Shown here: positions 1 through 6,929 of the stretch, one piece after another
Layout of the letters: every line of letters begins with the position of its first letter
Numbering within the stretch: the stretch's first letter is position 1
Assembly (NCBI GenBank): GCA_947167555.1
Contig: CAMVIO010000050.1
Span: 1 to 10,457 of the forward strand
Length of the DNA stretch: 10,457 bases
Direction of reading: 5' to 3'
From: an uncultured Selenomonadales bacterium
Lineage (GTDB): Bacteria > Bacillota > Negativicutes > Selenomonadales > Selenomonadaceae
Made by a program: the position numbers and the translations under genes
The notes under the pieces: generated by a model
Database searches by the model: none
The model's input: only the letters and a program-made list of their open reading frames with translations
Told to the model about the DNA's origin: nothing

Positions 1-38
1 CCGCCCTTCTGATTCGTGATAGCCAGAACCTTCGCCAA
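1..38 (-). CDS. soj: ParA/Soj chromosome-partition ATPase, N-terminal fragment (runs off left edge)
   Basis: Only about twelve residues are visible, reading (M)AKVLAITNQKGG before the window ends. This is the invariant N-terminus of ParA/Soj/MinD-type P-loop ATPases, just before the deviant Walker A KGGVGKT, and closely resembles B. subtilis Soj (MGKIIAITNQKGG). Soj works with the parS-binding protein ParB/Spo0J in origin segregation and control of initiation. I chose a TTG start at 38 because it gives the family-typical N-terminus and is preceded at 5 nt by the Shine-Dalgarno-like GGCGGTGA; the in-frame GTG at 47 lies inside that Shine-Dalgarno. A TATAAT promoter lies 34 bp further upstream. 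ParB is expected downstream, outside the window. The identification rests on a short peptide, but it is independently supported by the parS sites nearby. Confidence 0.83.
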   Translation of the reverse strand, partial: MAKVLAITNQKG

Positions 39-71
39 AATATTCACCGCCTAAAGAATCAATCTGCCCCT

Positions 72-100
72 ATTATACGCAAAAATGAAACGGATGAAAA
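72..100 (-). promoter_or_regulatory. Sigma-A-type promoter of parA/soj
   Basis: On the minus strand, TTTTCA (95-100) and a perfect TATAAT (72-77) are separated by 17 bp. The predicted transcription start is near 65, giving a leader of roughly 27 nt to the TTG start at 38. The promoter lies just beyond the hsdS terminator, so soj is probably transcribed independently of the RM operon. It is also within about 100 bp of a perfect parS (208-223), so ParB bound there could influence it; that last point is inference. Confidence 0.65.
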
Positions 101-141
101 GAAATTTTCCAACAAAAAATGTTACTGCTTTGCAACATAAA

Positions 142-173
142 AGCCGCTAAAAAGCTGACGCTTTCAAGCGGCT
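142..173 (-). terminator. Intrinsic terminator downstream of the RM operon
   Basis: Outer stem AGCCGCT/AGCGGCT (142-148 with 167-173) encloses an inner stem AAAGC/GCTTT (151-155 with 160-164). Read on the minus strand it is followed by TTTTAT, a short U-tract. It lies after the hsdS stop codon and after repeat copy A, and before the soj promoter, where an operon terminator is expected. The U-tract is modest, so termination may be partial. Confidence 0.6.
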
Positions 174-228
174 CTAATCACGTGAAATATCGGAACATTT
201 GTTTCTTTGTTTCACGTGAAACATTTTT
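171..228. repeat. parS-pair repeat, copy A (one perfect parS, one decayed)
   Basis: This is the third member of the repeat family described at 3225-3282 and 7275-7332. The right-hand parS (208-223, TGTTTCACGTGAAACA) is perfect. The left-hand site keeps the central CACGTG (179-184) and most of its right half, but its left half is changed to CTAAT. The centre-to-centre distance is 34 bp, as in the other copies, and positions 192-228 are identical to them. Because the left half-site is lost, this copy cannot form the long fold-back of copies B and C. It lies between the hsdS stop and the operon terminator, about 170 bp from soj. Confidence 0.85.
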
Positions 229-231
229 AGC

Positions 232-1329
232 TCATGCCAAAAAACAATCCATTGTCTTTCGTGCCCGTTCTTCCTTGCGCTTCATGCAGTTTTCCATATA
301 CTGCCAATCGGGGGCGCCATCGTCATCGACGGGAAGATAAATATATTCTTCTTTCACTTTGTTCCAAGTGCATTTATTATCGTACCCGAAATGATCCTTC
401 ACGCATTTTTGCATAGCGGTGGCGAGAAATTGCAGAGCCCACGCCGAAACCTCGTCATACGGTTTCACCAAATACGCATCCCACAGCACTCCCGTTTTTT
501 GTGGCTGCACAAATACATCGCCGGTGGCAATCGCGCCGTTGCTTACAATGTCAAGCGTCATTTCCTCGGCGTCCCAATCGTCCTCCCGACCATAATACAT
601 AATGCCGTTGTTGAAGTGCATGGCGTTGACCAGCGGGAGATTGAACTCGTCCGTTTTTTCCGTTGAGATGTCCATTGCTTTGTTGAAATCTGCCTTGTGG
701 CAATCCATCTCGCATTTATGAAAAAGGTTCTTGATTTGAAATCGTTTCCAAGCGGTTGTATCATGCTTTTCTGGTGCAGTATTTTTCGCCGTATCGAACA
801 AGGACAGCGTTTGTTGAGCGGCAGCCTCCATCTTGCGCATATAGTTGTCCATATACCGCCAATCTGGGAGGCCCACTGCATCGATAGGAAGAAATATTTG
901 TTCCTCGGCTATCTTCGGCCATATACAGGCATCATCTCTTGTGTATTTTTGGTATATCGTTTTCGTCAATACACAGGCCAAGAACCGGTTCACATAAAAA
1001 CTGGCCTCGACCTCTTTCAGTTTTATCATATAGCTGTGACTGTATACACCCGTCTCTTCCTCTTGGGCGTACACCATTCCCGTGGAAATCGCCCCGTCCC
1101 GGATGACAGCCAATACATTTTTGTGGGTCAAAAACTCTCCTTCCCTGCCGTAATACATAATCCCATTGTTGCCATATTTAGCGCAAGTCAAGGGGACAGT
1201 GTGCTCTTTATCCTTGACGGTTTCCGCAGAGCCGATTTTCCTGCCTCTTCCCACGTAGCCTGTTTTCAGTTCCAGAAACAACTCGCCAACAAGAAACGGC
1301 TTCCATCTCTTTGTATCAATCCGCCCCAT
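232..1329 (-). CDS. Specificity (target-recognition) subunit of a BcgI-like type IIB / type I-like RM system
   Basis: This 365-residue protein would choose the DNA target of the nuclease-methylase encoded just upstream. It is built as two homologous halves, about residues 8-178 and 194-363. Each half starts with WK.F and carries the exact decapeptide NNGIMYYGRE (54-63 and 240-249). Each ends in a conserved block (IFLPIDAVGLPDWRYM; IYLPVDDDGAPDWQYM) followed by a charged helix. Two target-recognition domains separated by conserved helices is the plan of HsdS and of the BcgI B subunit, so a bipartite target is expected. The ATG lies inside the methylase gene (14-nt overlap), so the two are translationally coupled. 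The length is close to BcgI B (about 340 residues, from memory). The recognition sequence cannot be read from the protein. Confidence 0.85.
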   Translation of the reverse strand: MGRIDTKRWKPFLVGELFLELKTGYVGRGRKIGSAETVKDKEHTVPLTCAKYGNNGIMYYGREGEFLTHKNVLAVIRDGAISTGMVYAQEEETGVYSHSYMIKLKEVEASFYVNRFLACVLTKTIYQKYTRDDACIWPKIAEEQIFLPIDAVGLPDWRYMDNYMRKMEAAAQQTLSLFDTAKNTAPEKHDTTAWKRFQIKNLFHKCEMDCHKADFNKAMDISTEKTDEFNLPLVNAMHFNNGIMYYGREDDWDAEEMTLDIVSNGAIATGDVFVQPQKTGVLWDAYLVKPYDEVSAWALQFLATAMQKCVKDHFGYDNKCTWNKVKEEYIYLPVDDDGAPDWQYMENCMKRKEERARKTMDCFLA

Positions 1330-3133
1330 CCTTCATGCCGCCCTTCAAGGTAATCACAACATCGCCGTTTGCAGCCTTTACATTACTGGAATACAAGACT
1401 TTTTGCAGCAACTTTTTGGAAAATTCCTTCTCATCCATGCCTCGCTTGAACATCTCGTAGTCCAATGCCGCCTTGAAAAAGTCTTCCTCGTAAATCTCAA
1501 ACGGCTTGACTGGCATTTGATAGGAAAGATGCTCCGAAGGCACAATCCATTGATGCGTATGGTATGTCTCATCGACACGTTTTTCGATTGTCTCGATCCA
1601 ATAGTCCTCGATGGCGGACCAGCGGCCTTTCACGTCGTGTCGCCCTTTGTTCTTCACCGTCTCGAGGCCGTCGTCCTCGATGTAGCAGCCAAAGATTTTC
1701 TTGCCGTTTTGCGCCTCTCCCGCTTTGAACACGAAAACGCTTGCCGTGACACCCACGCCGAAAAACAGGTTTTCCGGCAGCTTCACGATCATCATCAAGC
1801 GGTGATGCTCCAAAATATCGGTGACGAGACGTTTGGAAGATTTTTCCAGCTTCTTGTCCGGCATAATAAACGCGCAGTCCGCGCCTTTTTTTACACTGTC
1901 CAGCGTATTCTTGACAATCTGCACGCAACCGTATTTTGTCTCAAAGGGCGGATTCATCAAAACCTTTGTGATAGGCTTGCTCTTGATCCAATCGCAAGCC
2001 TCCTGCTCCCGCGTGTCGAGCTGGGTCAGGTTCGTCTTGCCGTCCTTGTGGATCAGCATATTGGCGCAAGCCAGCGCGTAAATCTCCCGGTCGAACTCGA
2101 TACCGAAGAGGTGCGTTTGACGAATCTCCTTCGCTTCCTTTGTATCTACGCCACCTACTTCCTCGATCATGTTGCTCATGGCCTTGACGAGAAACGCGCC
2201 GCTGCCGCAGGCAAAATCGCCCACATAGTCGTCCTTGGTAACGCCAATCAAGCGGTACATAAAGGAAGTGATATGGTCAGGGGTGAAGACCTGCCCCGCG
2301 TCGGACTTTTTCTTATAGCGATTGAACTCGTTGAAGAAAATGCCCATGACGTCCTCGCCATGCCATTGGCTCGAATTGATACAGTCGGAAATGGCAATAA
2401 CCGAGTCAATAAAATCGTCAATGGCTTTCTGCTTTTCCTTGACGTTCATCTTGATTTCGGAATACACGTCGAGCAAAATCTCAATTTTCCCGTTTTGCTG
2501 CTTGTCCTCTTCCAACGCGGCTTCCAGTTGCTTGCGGATAGCGGTATGGAACACTTCGTACCCCATATCCTTGACTTTGGACAGCCGTACCCCGTACCGC
2601 TCCGCCACCAGCGCGCAGGCAGTGAAGATCATGCGGTGGTAGAGGTTCTTTACGCCGAACTCCGTATGCAGGCAGTTGTTGATGCGTGCCGTCAGGGTGT
2701 AAATCATGCCCTTGTTGATGCTCTTGTCCGTCACAAGCTTGAAATAAAAAGCCTTTTCCTGCAACGCGTCGGGGACATCAATATCAATATTGTTGATAAA
2801 GCCCTTCGTCTTCTTTCCATTATAAAGAAGCCCGACGACATTCTTCCAGCCCGCGTCGAGCACAATGCGGCAATTCCGCAGGAGTTCGTCCGTGTGCGCT
2901 TTCTTGCCAAGATTCTCCTCGCTGTTCTTCGTTTCAAGGATGATCGCTATTGCGCCCTTGTCCTGCGGCAGATACCATCCGTCCGGCTTCTTGTCCTTGC
3001 CTTCGCCCGTAATGCCGAGCTGATTGAACGTGGTAATCTGTCCCGTGCCTTGCAGCACGCCATCCTCCACGTTGTCGAATCCCAAAATGGTTTTGGCGCT
3101 GTCCCGCACTTCGTCTTCCGTCATCATTGCCAT
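1316..3133 (-). CDS. Fused PD-(D/E)XK nuclease and N6-adenine DNA methyltransferase (BcgI A-like)
   Basis: A 605-residue protein predicted to both cut and methylate DNA under direction of its specificity partner. The N-terminal ~130 residues look like a PD-(D/E)XK nuclease: P50-D51 in KKPDGWYLP, then E67-T-K69 in AIIL-ETK after a hydrophobic strand. A helical HsdM-like region follows. The methylase core has motif X around GQVFTPDHI (280-288), SAM-binding motif I DFACGSGAFL (306-315) and the catalytic motif IV NPPF (394-397), the gamma-type amino-methylase signature. No separate HsdR is present, as expected if the nuclease is fused in. Its length and order match BcgI A (about 640 residues, from memory). 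The start is set by GAGGGG at 3143-3148, nine bases upstream. Alternative: an orphan type I-like methylase whose N-terminus is inactive. Confidence 0.85.
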   Translation of the reverse strand: MAMMTEDEVRDSAKTILGFDNVEDGVLQGTGQITTFNQLGITGEGKDKKPDGWYLPQDKGAIAIILETKNSEENLGKKAHTDELLRNCRIVLDAGWKNVVGLLYNGKKTKGFINNIDIDVPDALQEKAFYFKLVTDKSINKGMIYTLTARINNCLHTEFGVKNLYHRMIFTACALVAERYGVRLSKVKDMGYEVFHTAIRKQLEAALEEDKQQNGKIEILLDVYSEIKMNVKEKQKAIDDFIDSVIAISDCINSSQWHGEDVMGIFFNEFNRYKKKSDAGQVFTPDHITSFMYRLIGVTKDDYVGDFACGSGAFLVKAMSNMIEEVGGVDTKEAKEIRQTHLFGIEFDREIYALACANMLIHKDGKTNLTQLDTREQEACDWIKSKPITKVLMNPPFETKYGCVQIVKNTLDSVKKGADCAFIMPDKKLEKSSKRLVTDILEHHRLMMIVKLPENLFFGVGVTASVFVFKAGEAQNGKKIFGCYIEDDGLETVKNKGRHDVKGRWSAIEDYWIETIEKRVDETYHTHQWIVPSEHLSYQMPVKPFEIYEEDFFKAALDYEMFKRGMDEKEFSKKLLQKVLYSSNVKAANGDVVITLKGGMKDGAD

Positions 3134-3190
3134 CGTTCGTTTCCCCTCTGGTCCTCATATCGTACATTCTTTCCAAAACTTCTTTTGCTT

Positions 3191-3219
3191 ATTGTATCAT
3201 TTTGCCGCCAAATCGTAAA
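3191..3219 (-). promoter_or_regulatory. Sigma-A-type promoter of the RM operon
   Basis: On the minus strand, TTTACG (3214-3219) and TACAAT (3191-3196) are separated by exactly 17 bp. The predicted start is near 3184, leaving a leader of about 50 nt before the methylase ATG. The edge of a perfect parS (3228-3243) lies only 8 bp upstream of the -35 box, so ParB or any other factor bound to the repeat would sit next to RNA polymerase. Confidence 0.7.
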
Positions 3220-3224
3220 CAAAA

Positions 3225-3282
3225 AAATGTTTCACGTGAAACATTGGAACATTTGTTTCTTTGTTTCACGTGAAACATTTTT
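3225..3282. repeat. parS-pair repeat, copy B (two perfect parS sites)
   Basis: A 58-bp element identical base for base to 7275-7332. It contains two perfect 16-bp parS palindromes, TGTTTCACGTGAAACA, at 3228-3243 and 3262-3277, whose centres are 34 bp apart. A conserved 18-nt spacer (TTGGAACATTTGTTTCTT) lies between the 19-bp arms. The arms are also inverted repeats of each other, so the transcribed element could fold into one 19-bp hairpin with T-tracts on both sides, a possible bidirectional terminator. ParB/Spo0J binding is established for this 16-mer in Firmicutes; the paired arrangement is what is unusual. Confidence 0.92.
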
Positions 3283-3283
3283 C

Positions 3284-3313
3284 TTGAATTTTGAACACGA
3301 TAATTGATATAAT
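3284..3313 (+). promoter_or_regulatory. Possible plus-strand promoter for an antisense RNA
   Basis: TTGAAT (3284-3289) and a perfect TATAAT (3308-3313) are separated by 18 bp, predicting a plus-strand transcript from about 3320. The region is AT-rich, so chance matches are likely. What raises interest is the pair of hairpins and T-tract terminator that follow at the right distance. Confidence 0.4.
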
Positions 3314-3352
3314 AAAAAAGAAGAAAGGTCGATCTTGCACATCGGCCTTTCT
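3314..3352 (-). terminator. Intrinsic terminator of the 32-codon gene (and perhaps of ietAS)
   Basis: Read on the minus strand, a 12-bp stem (AGAAAGGCCGAT / ATCGACCTTTCT, 7-nt loop) is followed at once by TCTTTTTT. This is the strongest Rho-independent terminator form in the window on the coding strand. It lies about 30 nt after the stop codon of the small gene. No comparable terminator is seen directly after the protease gene, so transcripts from the ietAS promoter may end here. Confidence 0.75.
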
Positions 3353-3413
3353 GTAGACTATTTTTTAGTAGAGCTTTCCTTATTTGGAAATCCAAATGCG
3401 GAAAGCTCTTTTT
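3320..3413 (+). ncRNA. Candidate ~94-nt RNA antisense to the 3' end of the 32-codon gene
   Basis: From the putative start near 3320 the plus-strand RNA would form a 12-bp stem-loop (3322-3333 with 3341-3352, loop CTTGCAC, one G-U pair). A second, composite hairpin follows: 10 bp (3370-3379 with 3400-3409) enclosing 7 bp (3382-3388 with 3391-3397). It runs directly into TTTTT (3409-3413), which is the form of an intrinsic terminator. The second hairpin is complementary to the last ten codons of the small minus-strand gene, so such an RNA would be a cis-antisense regulator, as in type I toxin-antitoxin or antisense-attenuation loci. No known RNA family is recognised. The same first hairpin also serves as the minus-strand terminator. 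Confidence 0.35.
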
Positions 3414-3478
3414 CCATAATCGCGGGCATAAATCCTACGACCATCTTTAAGTGTTATCCACGCTCTAAAGATATACAT
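3380..3478 (-). CDS. Small basic protein, 32 residues, function unknown
   Basis: An ATG at 3478 is preceded, nine bases upstream, by a strong Shine-Dalgarno (GGGAGGT, 3487-3493). It opens a 33-codon frame ending in TAA at 3380-3382. The product begins MYIFRAW and contains TLKDGRRIYARDYGKRAF; it is rich in Arg, Lys, Tyr and Trp and has no membrane segment. The KDG.R.YARDYGK.AF pattern resembles very short hypothetical proteins I have seen in gut Firmicutes genomes, with no known role; this is recollection, not a search. It follows the protease gene by 103 nt and is followed by a strong terminator. Only a weak promoter-like pair (TTTTCA, 16 bp, TATAGA) is visible upstream, so it could be a third gene of the ietAS transcript. 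Its last ten codons lie in a stable hairpin. Alternative: not translated, with the locus acting as RNA. Confidence 0.6.
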   Translation of the reverse strand: MYIFRAWITLKDGRRIYARDYGKRAFRIWISK

Positions 3479-3581
3479 CTGTCGGTACCTCCCTTTCTTT
3501 GTTGATATCTATATTAACAAGGTTTCCCTTGAAAAGATTCATCCTGTATGTAGGTTATCCTTTTGTGCAAACGAACCATAC

Positions 3582-5828
3582 TTATTCCAAATGAAGCTCT
3601 TCTTGGGCCTTGATATAATATTTCAACTGATTTTCTATTTCAAATTTATTGACTATCCATCCCCGCATCATACAAAGCTTAACAAATTCATCGTAGCGAT
3701 TGTTTCCATTCATTTCCTTCAAAGTAACAACCACGCCAAATGGCAACGACTCATCCTTCGTACGCTTTTCTACCCGTTCTTTGGTTTTGATACTGATGCC
3801 CCATATTCCCTGCTCATAAGCTTTGCGCGGACGTGGATGGCTCGTTATTATTTCACTGATATGCTTGACATTATCCCATTTCCGATAAATATTCCGTGCT
3901 TCTTTTTCAAAAATGTTTCCTCCCTCTTCCCCTTGTCGATTTTTCTGTATATCCTTAATAGCAGGTTTTCCATCTTTCATGTAAAGTCGTCCAAATTTCA
4001 TATCCATTTCCGTACTTGTATAATCTACACCTTGTTGACGGTCGCACACGGGAAAATATACTAACGTGGCGCGAGCAAAAAACGGATGATGTCCTTCTAT
4101 GACCGGAATAGGCAAATTATAATTGTATGTTTCATATTCTTTCGTTGCACCTGTAAGGATAAAACGGATTTCATCATCGGGTGTATTAATAATGTCCTCT
4201 ATTCTTGTAGGCACAACCCCATACCCGATTTGATAAACATCATCATTGTTTGCCCAACCTGCCGCCGCATCAATCAGCAACGCTTTAGCAACTTCCCGGC
4301 TCATCCCCATGATATGAATCAAATAGGCTAGTTTCCTCGCTATCCAAGGAGCAGCGAAAGATGTTCCACTTACATAAAACACGCCAAGATCATCACGGCA
4401 AGTTGCGATTTTTTCTGTAAAGGACGTTCCATCTCCGCCATAATAGCTAAGATCCGGTTTATAAAAAAAGGACAATACCGGGCCAATACGAGTATAGGAG
4501 GCTGGCTTATTTTGAAAATTGACGGCATTGACTACTAACGAGTTCAGCGAATCTGCAGGAGAACCTATTTTTTTCGTTTTTTCCTGTGAAGCTTTATTGG
4601 TCCCCGCAACAACGAAAATTACATCATATTCATTTTGAATTCTGTCCAATTCCGCCGCCACGGGTGAAATGAAATTCTCCCGTATTTCTTCTTTAGAGCC
4701 TAAAGATAAATTCCAAACTTGTATATCTGTATTGCTCGCTACAATGAAGCGAATCATCCGCAAGATTTCAAACGAGCTAAAGCCTCTTTGTCTTGCCACC
4801 CCAAAATGCCGCACGCGGAATCTGCCACAACCATCATCCAATCTTGGATTTCCGCGCGGCCCGTCTACAATGATAGCGCTAACTTCTGTTCCGTGATAAT
4901 AATCCTCATCGGATAGCTCTATATTGGAATCTAACATATTATGATATTCTACCCATTCCTGAAAATATACTTTGCTATTGAAATGCGTATCAATCACACC
5001 AATAATAGGCTCTTGGGCTGGGGCTGGAATCAGTGGTTTTTTCTTATGATCTCTCCGTTGAAAAGTTTCCTTGGCAATTTCCGTAAAATCAGTAACATTC
5101 ATAGCAATAAGATATGGTGCAGCTATTTGCAGTTTTCGAATTTCATCGGGAAATAGATGCAGCGTTGTTTGATCAAGGATTTGATTATCTGAAATATCAA
5201 TGCCAAACTGTAACAGAAGTTTTTTAGTCTCAATATTTGTTTTGTAAATGGTAACGATGGACTCACGCCGAATATCACCCGTTATTTGTTCAATACCAAA
5301 ACGTTCCACGTTCATTGCATCAAAAACAATATCTAGGAACGGCGTTTTTTTCATATTGACAAGCTGCGACATTCCATTTTTTGAAATACTTTCTGTATCT
5401 TCGCTGGTGATTTCACCCGCATATTGATGTTCAATGATTTCCGCTACCTGACCAAGATATGTGATAGAGTCATCAATAACTTTCAATGAAATGTAATGTG
5501 TAAATATATGCTTACAAGGATTTCCCGCTTCATTCTGTTCAAATTTCACGCCGCAAATAGAATCCGTCGGCTTTTTACTTCCGTCGGACAATAATTTCTT
5601 CAATCGACTGCTTTTGGGAACAATTCGGTTATAATACACACTGACCAAAGCGCCACCAATGCGAGAGTCCTTTTTCCAATACTTATAAATTATGGAAAGT
5701 TGTTCCTGTAAGCGGTACAAATGTAAACTTGATACTTTTTTACCTTTCGGCAGTGTTGAAACGCTAAAGGACGATCTATCGTTTTTCCGTGACTCAAACC
5801 GTCCTTTTAAGTGCAAAATACTGTTCAT
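3582..5828 (-). CDS. ietS: Subtilisin-like (S8) serine protease, IetS-type
   Basis: A 748-residue protease with no signal peptide or membrane segment, so it acts in the cytoplasm, unlike most subtilases. The S8 catalytic residues are all present: Asp280 in IIGVIDTHF, His312 in YHGTEVSAI, oxyanion Asn411 in VVAGTN, and Ser490 in SGTSFAAPWIA. The ~270 residues before the catalytic domain and ~200 after it match no domain I know and may bind substrate or the ATPase partner. Its ATG overlaps the stop of the AAA ATPase gene (ATGA), so the two are coupled. This pairing and order match ietA-ietS, reported as a stability (toxin-antitoxin-like) module of plasmid pTiC58 and later listed among phage-defence systems, with the protease as the presumed toxic effector. 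Codon use is markedly AT-rich compared with the flanking genes, suggesting acquisition by transfer. Confidence 0.85.
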   Translation of the reverse strand: MNSILHLKGRFESRKNDRSSFSVSTLPKGKKVSSLHLYRLQEQLSIIYKYWKKDSRIGGALVSVYYNRIVPKSSRLKKLLSDGSKKPTDSICGVKFEQNEAGNPCKHIFTHYISLKVIDDSITYLGQVAEIIEHQYAGEITSEDTESISKNGMSQLVNMKKTPFLDIVFDAMNVERFGIEQITGDIRRESIVTIYKTNIETKKLLLQFGIDISDNQILDQTTLHLFPDEIRKLQIAAPYLIAMNVTDFTEIAKETFQRRDHKKKPLIPAPAQEPIIGVIDTHFNSKVYFQEWVEYHNMLDSNIELSDEDYYHGTEVSAIIVDGPRGNPRLDDGCGRFRVRHFGVARQRGFSSFEILRMIRFIVASNTDIQVWNLSLGSKEEIRENFISPVAAELDRIQNEYDVIFVVAGTNKASQEKTKKIGSPADSLNSLVVNAVNFQNKPASYTRIGPVLSFFYKPDLSYYGGDGTSFTEKIATCRDDLGVFYVSGTSFAAPWIARKLAYLIHIMGMSREVAKALLIDAAAGWANNDDVYQIGYGVVPTRIEDIINTPDDEIRFILTGATKEYETYNYNLPIPVIEGHHPFFARATLVYFPVCDRQQGVDYTSTEMDMKFGRLYMKDGKPAIKDIQKNRQGEEGGNIFEKEARNIYRKWDNVKHISEIITSHPRPRKAYEQGIWGISIKTKERVEKRTKDESLPFGVVVTLKEMNGNNRYDEFVKLCMMRGWIVNKFEIENQLKYYIKAQEELHLE

Positions 5829-6877
5829 TCCCCGCCCAACCTTTCTTTTAATCGCCTTGCAACATTACTTTTTGATTGCTTGGTAAGAATCTCTATTTCC
5901 CTTATGGTAAAACCTTCTTGCTTCAGCAATACCAAATTATCTGGTTGCCGACAACATATATTCGTATACAGTTTTCGCATATAATCTAAGCCGTCTTTTG
6001 TATCGCTGAAGGCTAAAGATGTTTTGATAATGTTTTTTAAGGTTCCCGGCATCGGTACAGGATTTGCTAATTTTATTATTTTCCGAAACAAACGAATATC
6101 ACGATTGGCTAATTTCATTTTTACCAGATAAACTTCCAAAAATTTTTCTGCAACTTTTAACAAATCATCAGCCGTATACTGATTGAAATCAATAATTGCA
6201 TCAAATCTGCGAAGTATTGCACCGTCAAAATGTTCAAAAAGATTCGTTGTCGCAATCAGCACAATGTCTTCGTTTGTTCTTTCTAACAGCTTCAAAAGTT
6301 CAGAAGCAGCTCTTCCCATTTCTCTTAAATCGTTGGAATTGACACGATCCAAGGCTATAATATCAAATTCATCAAACAAAATGATAGTTCTCTCTGGATG
6401 TGGAAAATTATTAATTTCATGAAATAACGAATGCAGATTTTTTTGTGTTTGTCCCAATCGGCTATCAATGACAGTTGAAAAATTAACCATATATACTTCA
6501 CGTGCAAGAATTTTAGCCAATTGTTTCGCTGCTTCAGTCTTTCCCGCTCCGGGAGGACCTTGAAACAAAAACTTGTTTACACCAATGTGTCGATCAATTG
6601 CATTGGCTACACCTATCAAATCTTTAACCACTTTGTCAGGCAAAAGTAGCGGATCCTCTTTAGGCTGTATATGTTCAAAAAAAGTCGATTGTGTTTCTAG
6701 TATTTGTGGCACAAGCGTATTGGCATCGTCTGAAAGCAACGACATAATATAGGAAGCTATTTGATTATCTCCCATCGTGTCAAAACTTTTCGCAATTTTA
6801 TATGCTTCATTACGAAAACCCAGTTCATTGCGTTCCACATGATATTTAATCAAGGAAACAATGTCTTTCTTTTTCAT
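5825..6877 (-). CDS. ietA: AAA+ ATPase, IetA-type partner of the S8 protease
   Basis: A 350-residue protein with one AAA+ module. Walker A is GPPGAGKT (107-114), Walker B IILFDEFD (165-172, with D169 and E170), sensor 1 ATTN (Asn212), and the arginine-finger region GAILRRFD (Arg223/Arg224). Overall it resembles classic FtsH/proteasome-type AAA domains. The first ~75 residues are helical and variable. The C-terminal ~35 residues (EGFTIREIEILTKQSKSNVARRLKE, broken here as EGFTIREIEI and SKSNVARRLKE) look like a helix-turn-helix, so self-regulation or nucleic-acid sensing is possible; that is inference. In pTiC58 the ATPase counteracts or controls the protease; the same role is likely here. The start is supported by AGGGG at 6886-6890, eight bases upstream, and by the promoter just beyond. 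Confidence 0.85.
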   Translation of the reverse strand: MKKKDIVSLIKYHVERNELGFRNEAYKIAKSFDTMGDNQIASYIMSLLSDDANTLVPQILETQSTFFEHIQPKEDPLLLPDKVVKDLIGVANAIDRHIGVNKFLFQGPPGAGKTEAAKQLAKILAREVYMVNFSTVIDSRLGQTQKNLHSLFHEINNFPHPERTIILFDEFDIIALDRVNSNDLREMGRAASELLKLLERTNEDIVLIATTNLFEHFDGAILRRFDAIIDFNQYTADDLLKVAEKFLEVYLVKMKLANRDIRLFRKIIKLANPVPMPGTLKNIIKTSLAFSDTKDGLDYMRKLYTNICCRQPDNLVLLKQEGFTIREIEILTKQSKSNVARRLKERLGGE

Positions 6878-6900
6878 GACTCATGCCCCTTTCTTTCTCT

Positions 6901-6929
6901 ATTGTAACAAGTTGGGACGTTTTTGTAAA
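6901..6929 (-). promoter_or_regulatory. Sigma-A-type promoter of ietAS
   Basis: On the minus strand, TTTACA (6924-6929) and TACAAT (6901-6906) are separated by 17 bp, close to consensus. The predicted start is near 6894, giving a leader of only about 17 nt that carries the AGGGG ribosome-binding site. One copy of the direct repeat CGTCCCAA falls inside the spacer and another just upstream of the -35 box, so the promoter is probably repressible. Confidence 0.72.

Noticed and set aside
1403..3307. 634-codon plus-strand open frame opposite the methylase gene
   Set aside because: It is antisense to a protein with clear nuclease and methylase motifs and shows no recognisable domain. It is a shadow made by codon bias in the real gene.
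3189..3395. 68-codon minus-strand frame through copy B of the repeat
   Set aside because: It reads through the small gene's terminator and both parS palindromes, has no ribosome-binding site and resembles nothing known; the out-of-frame 32-codon gene with a good SD is preferred.
6494..6509. parS-like site inside ietA (CACGTG core)
   Set aside because: It matches parS at 12 of 16 positions with mismatches in both half-sites, lies in coding sequence and lacks the conserved repeat context.
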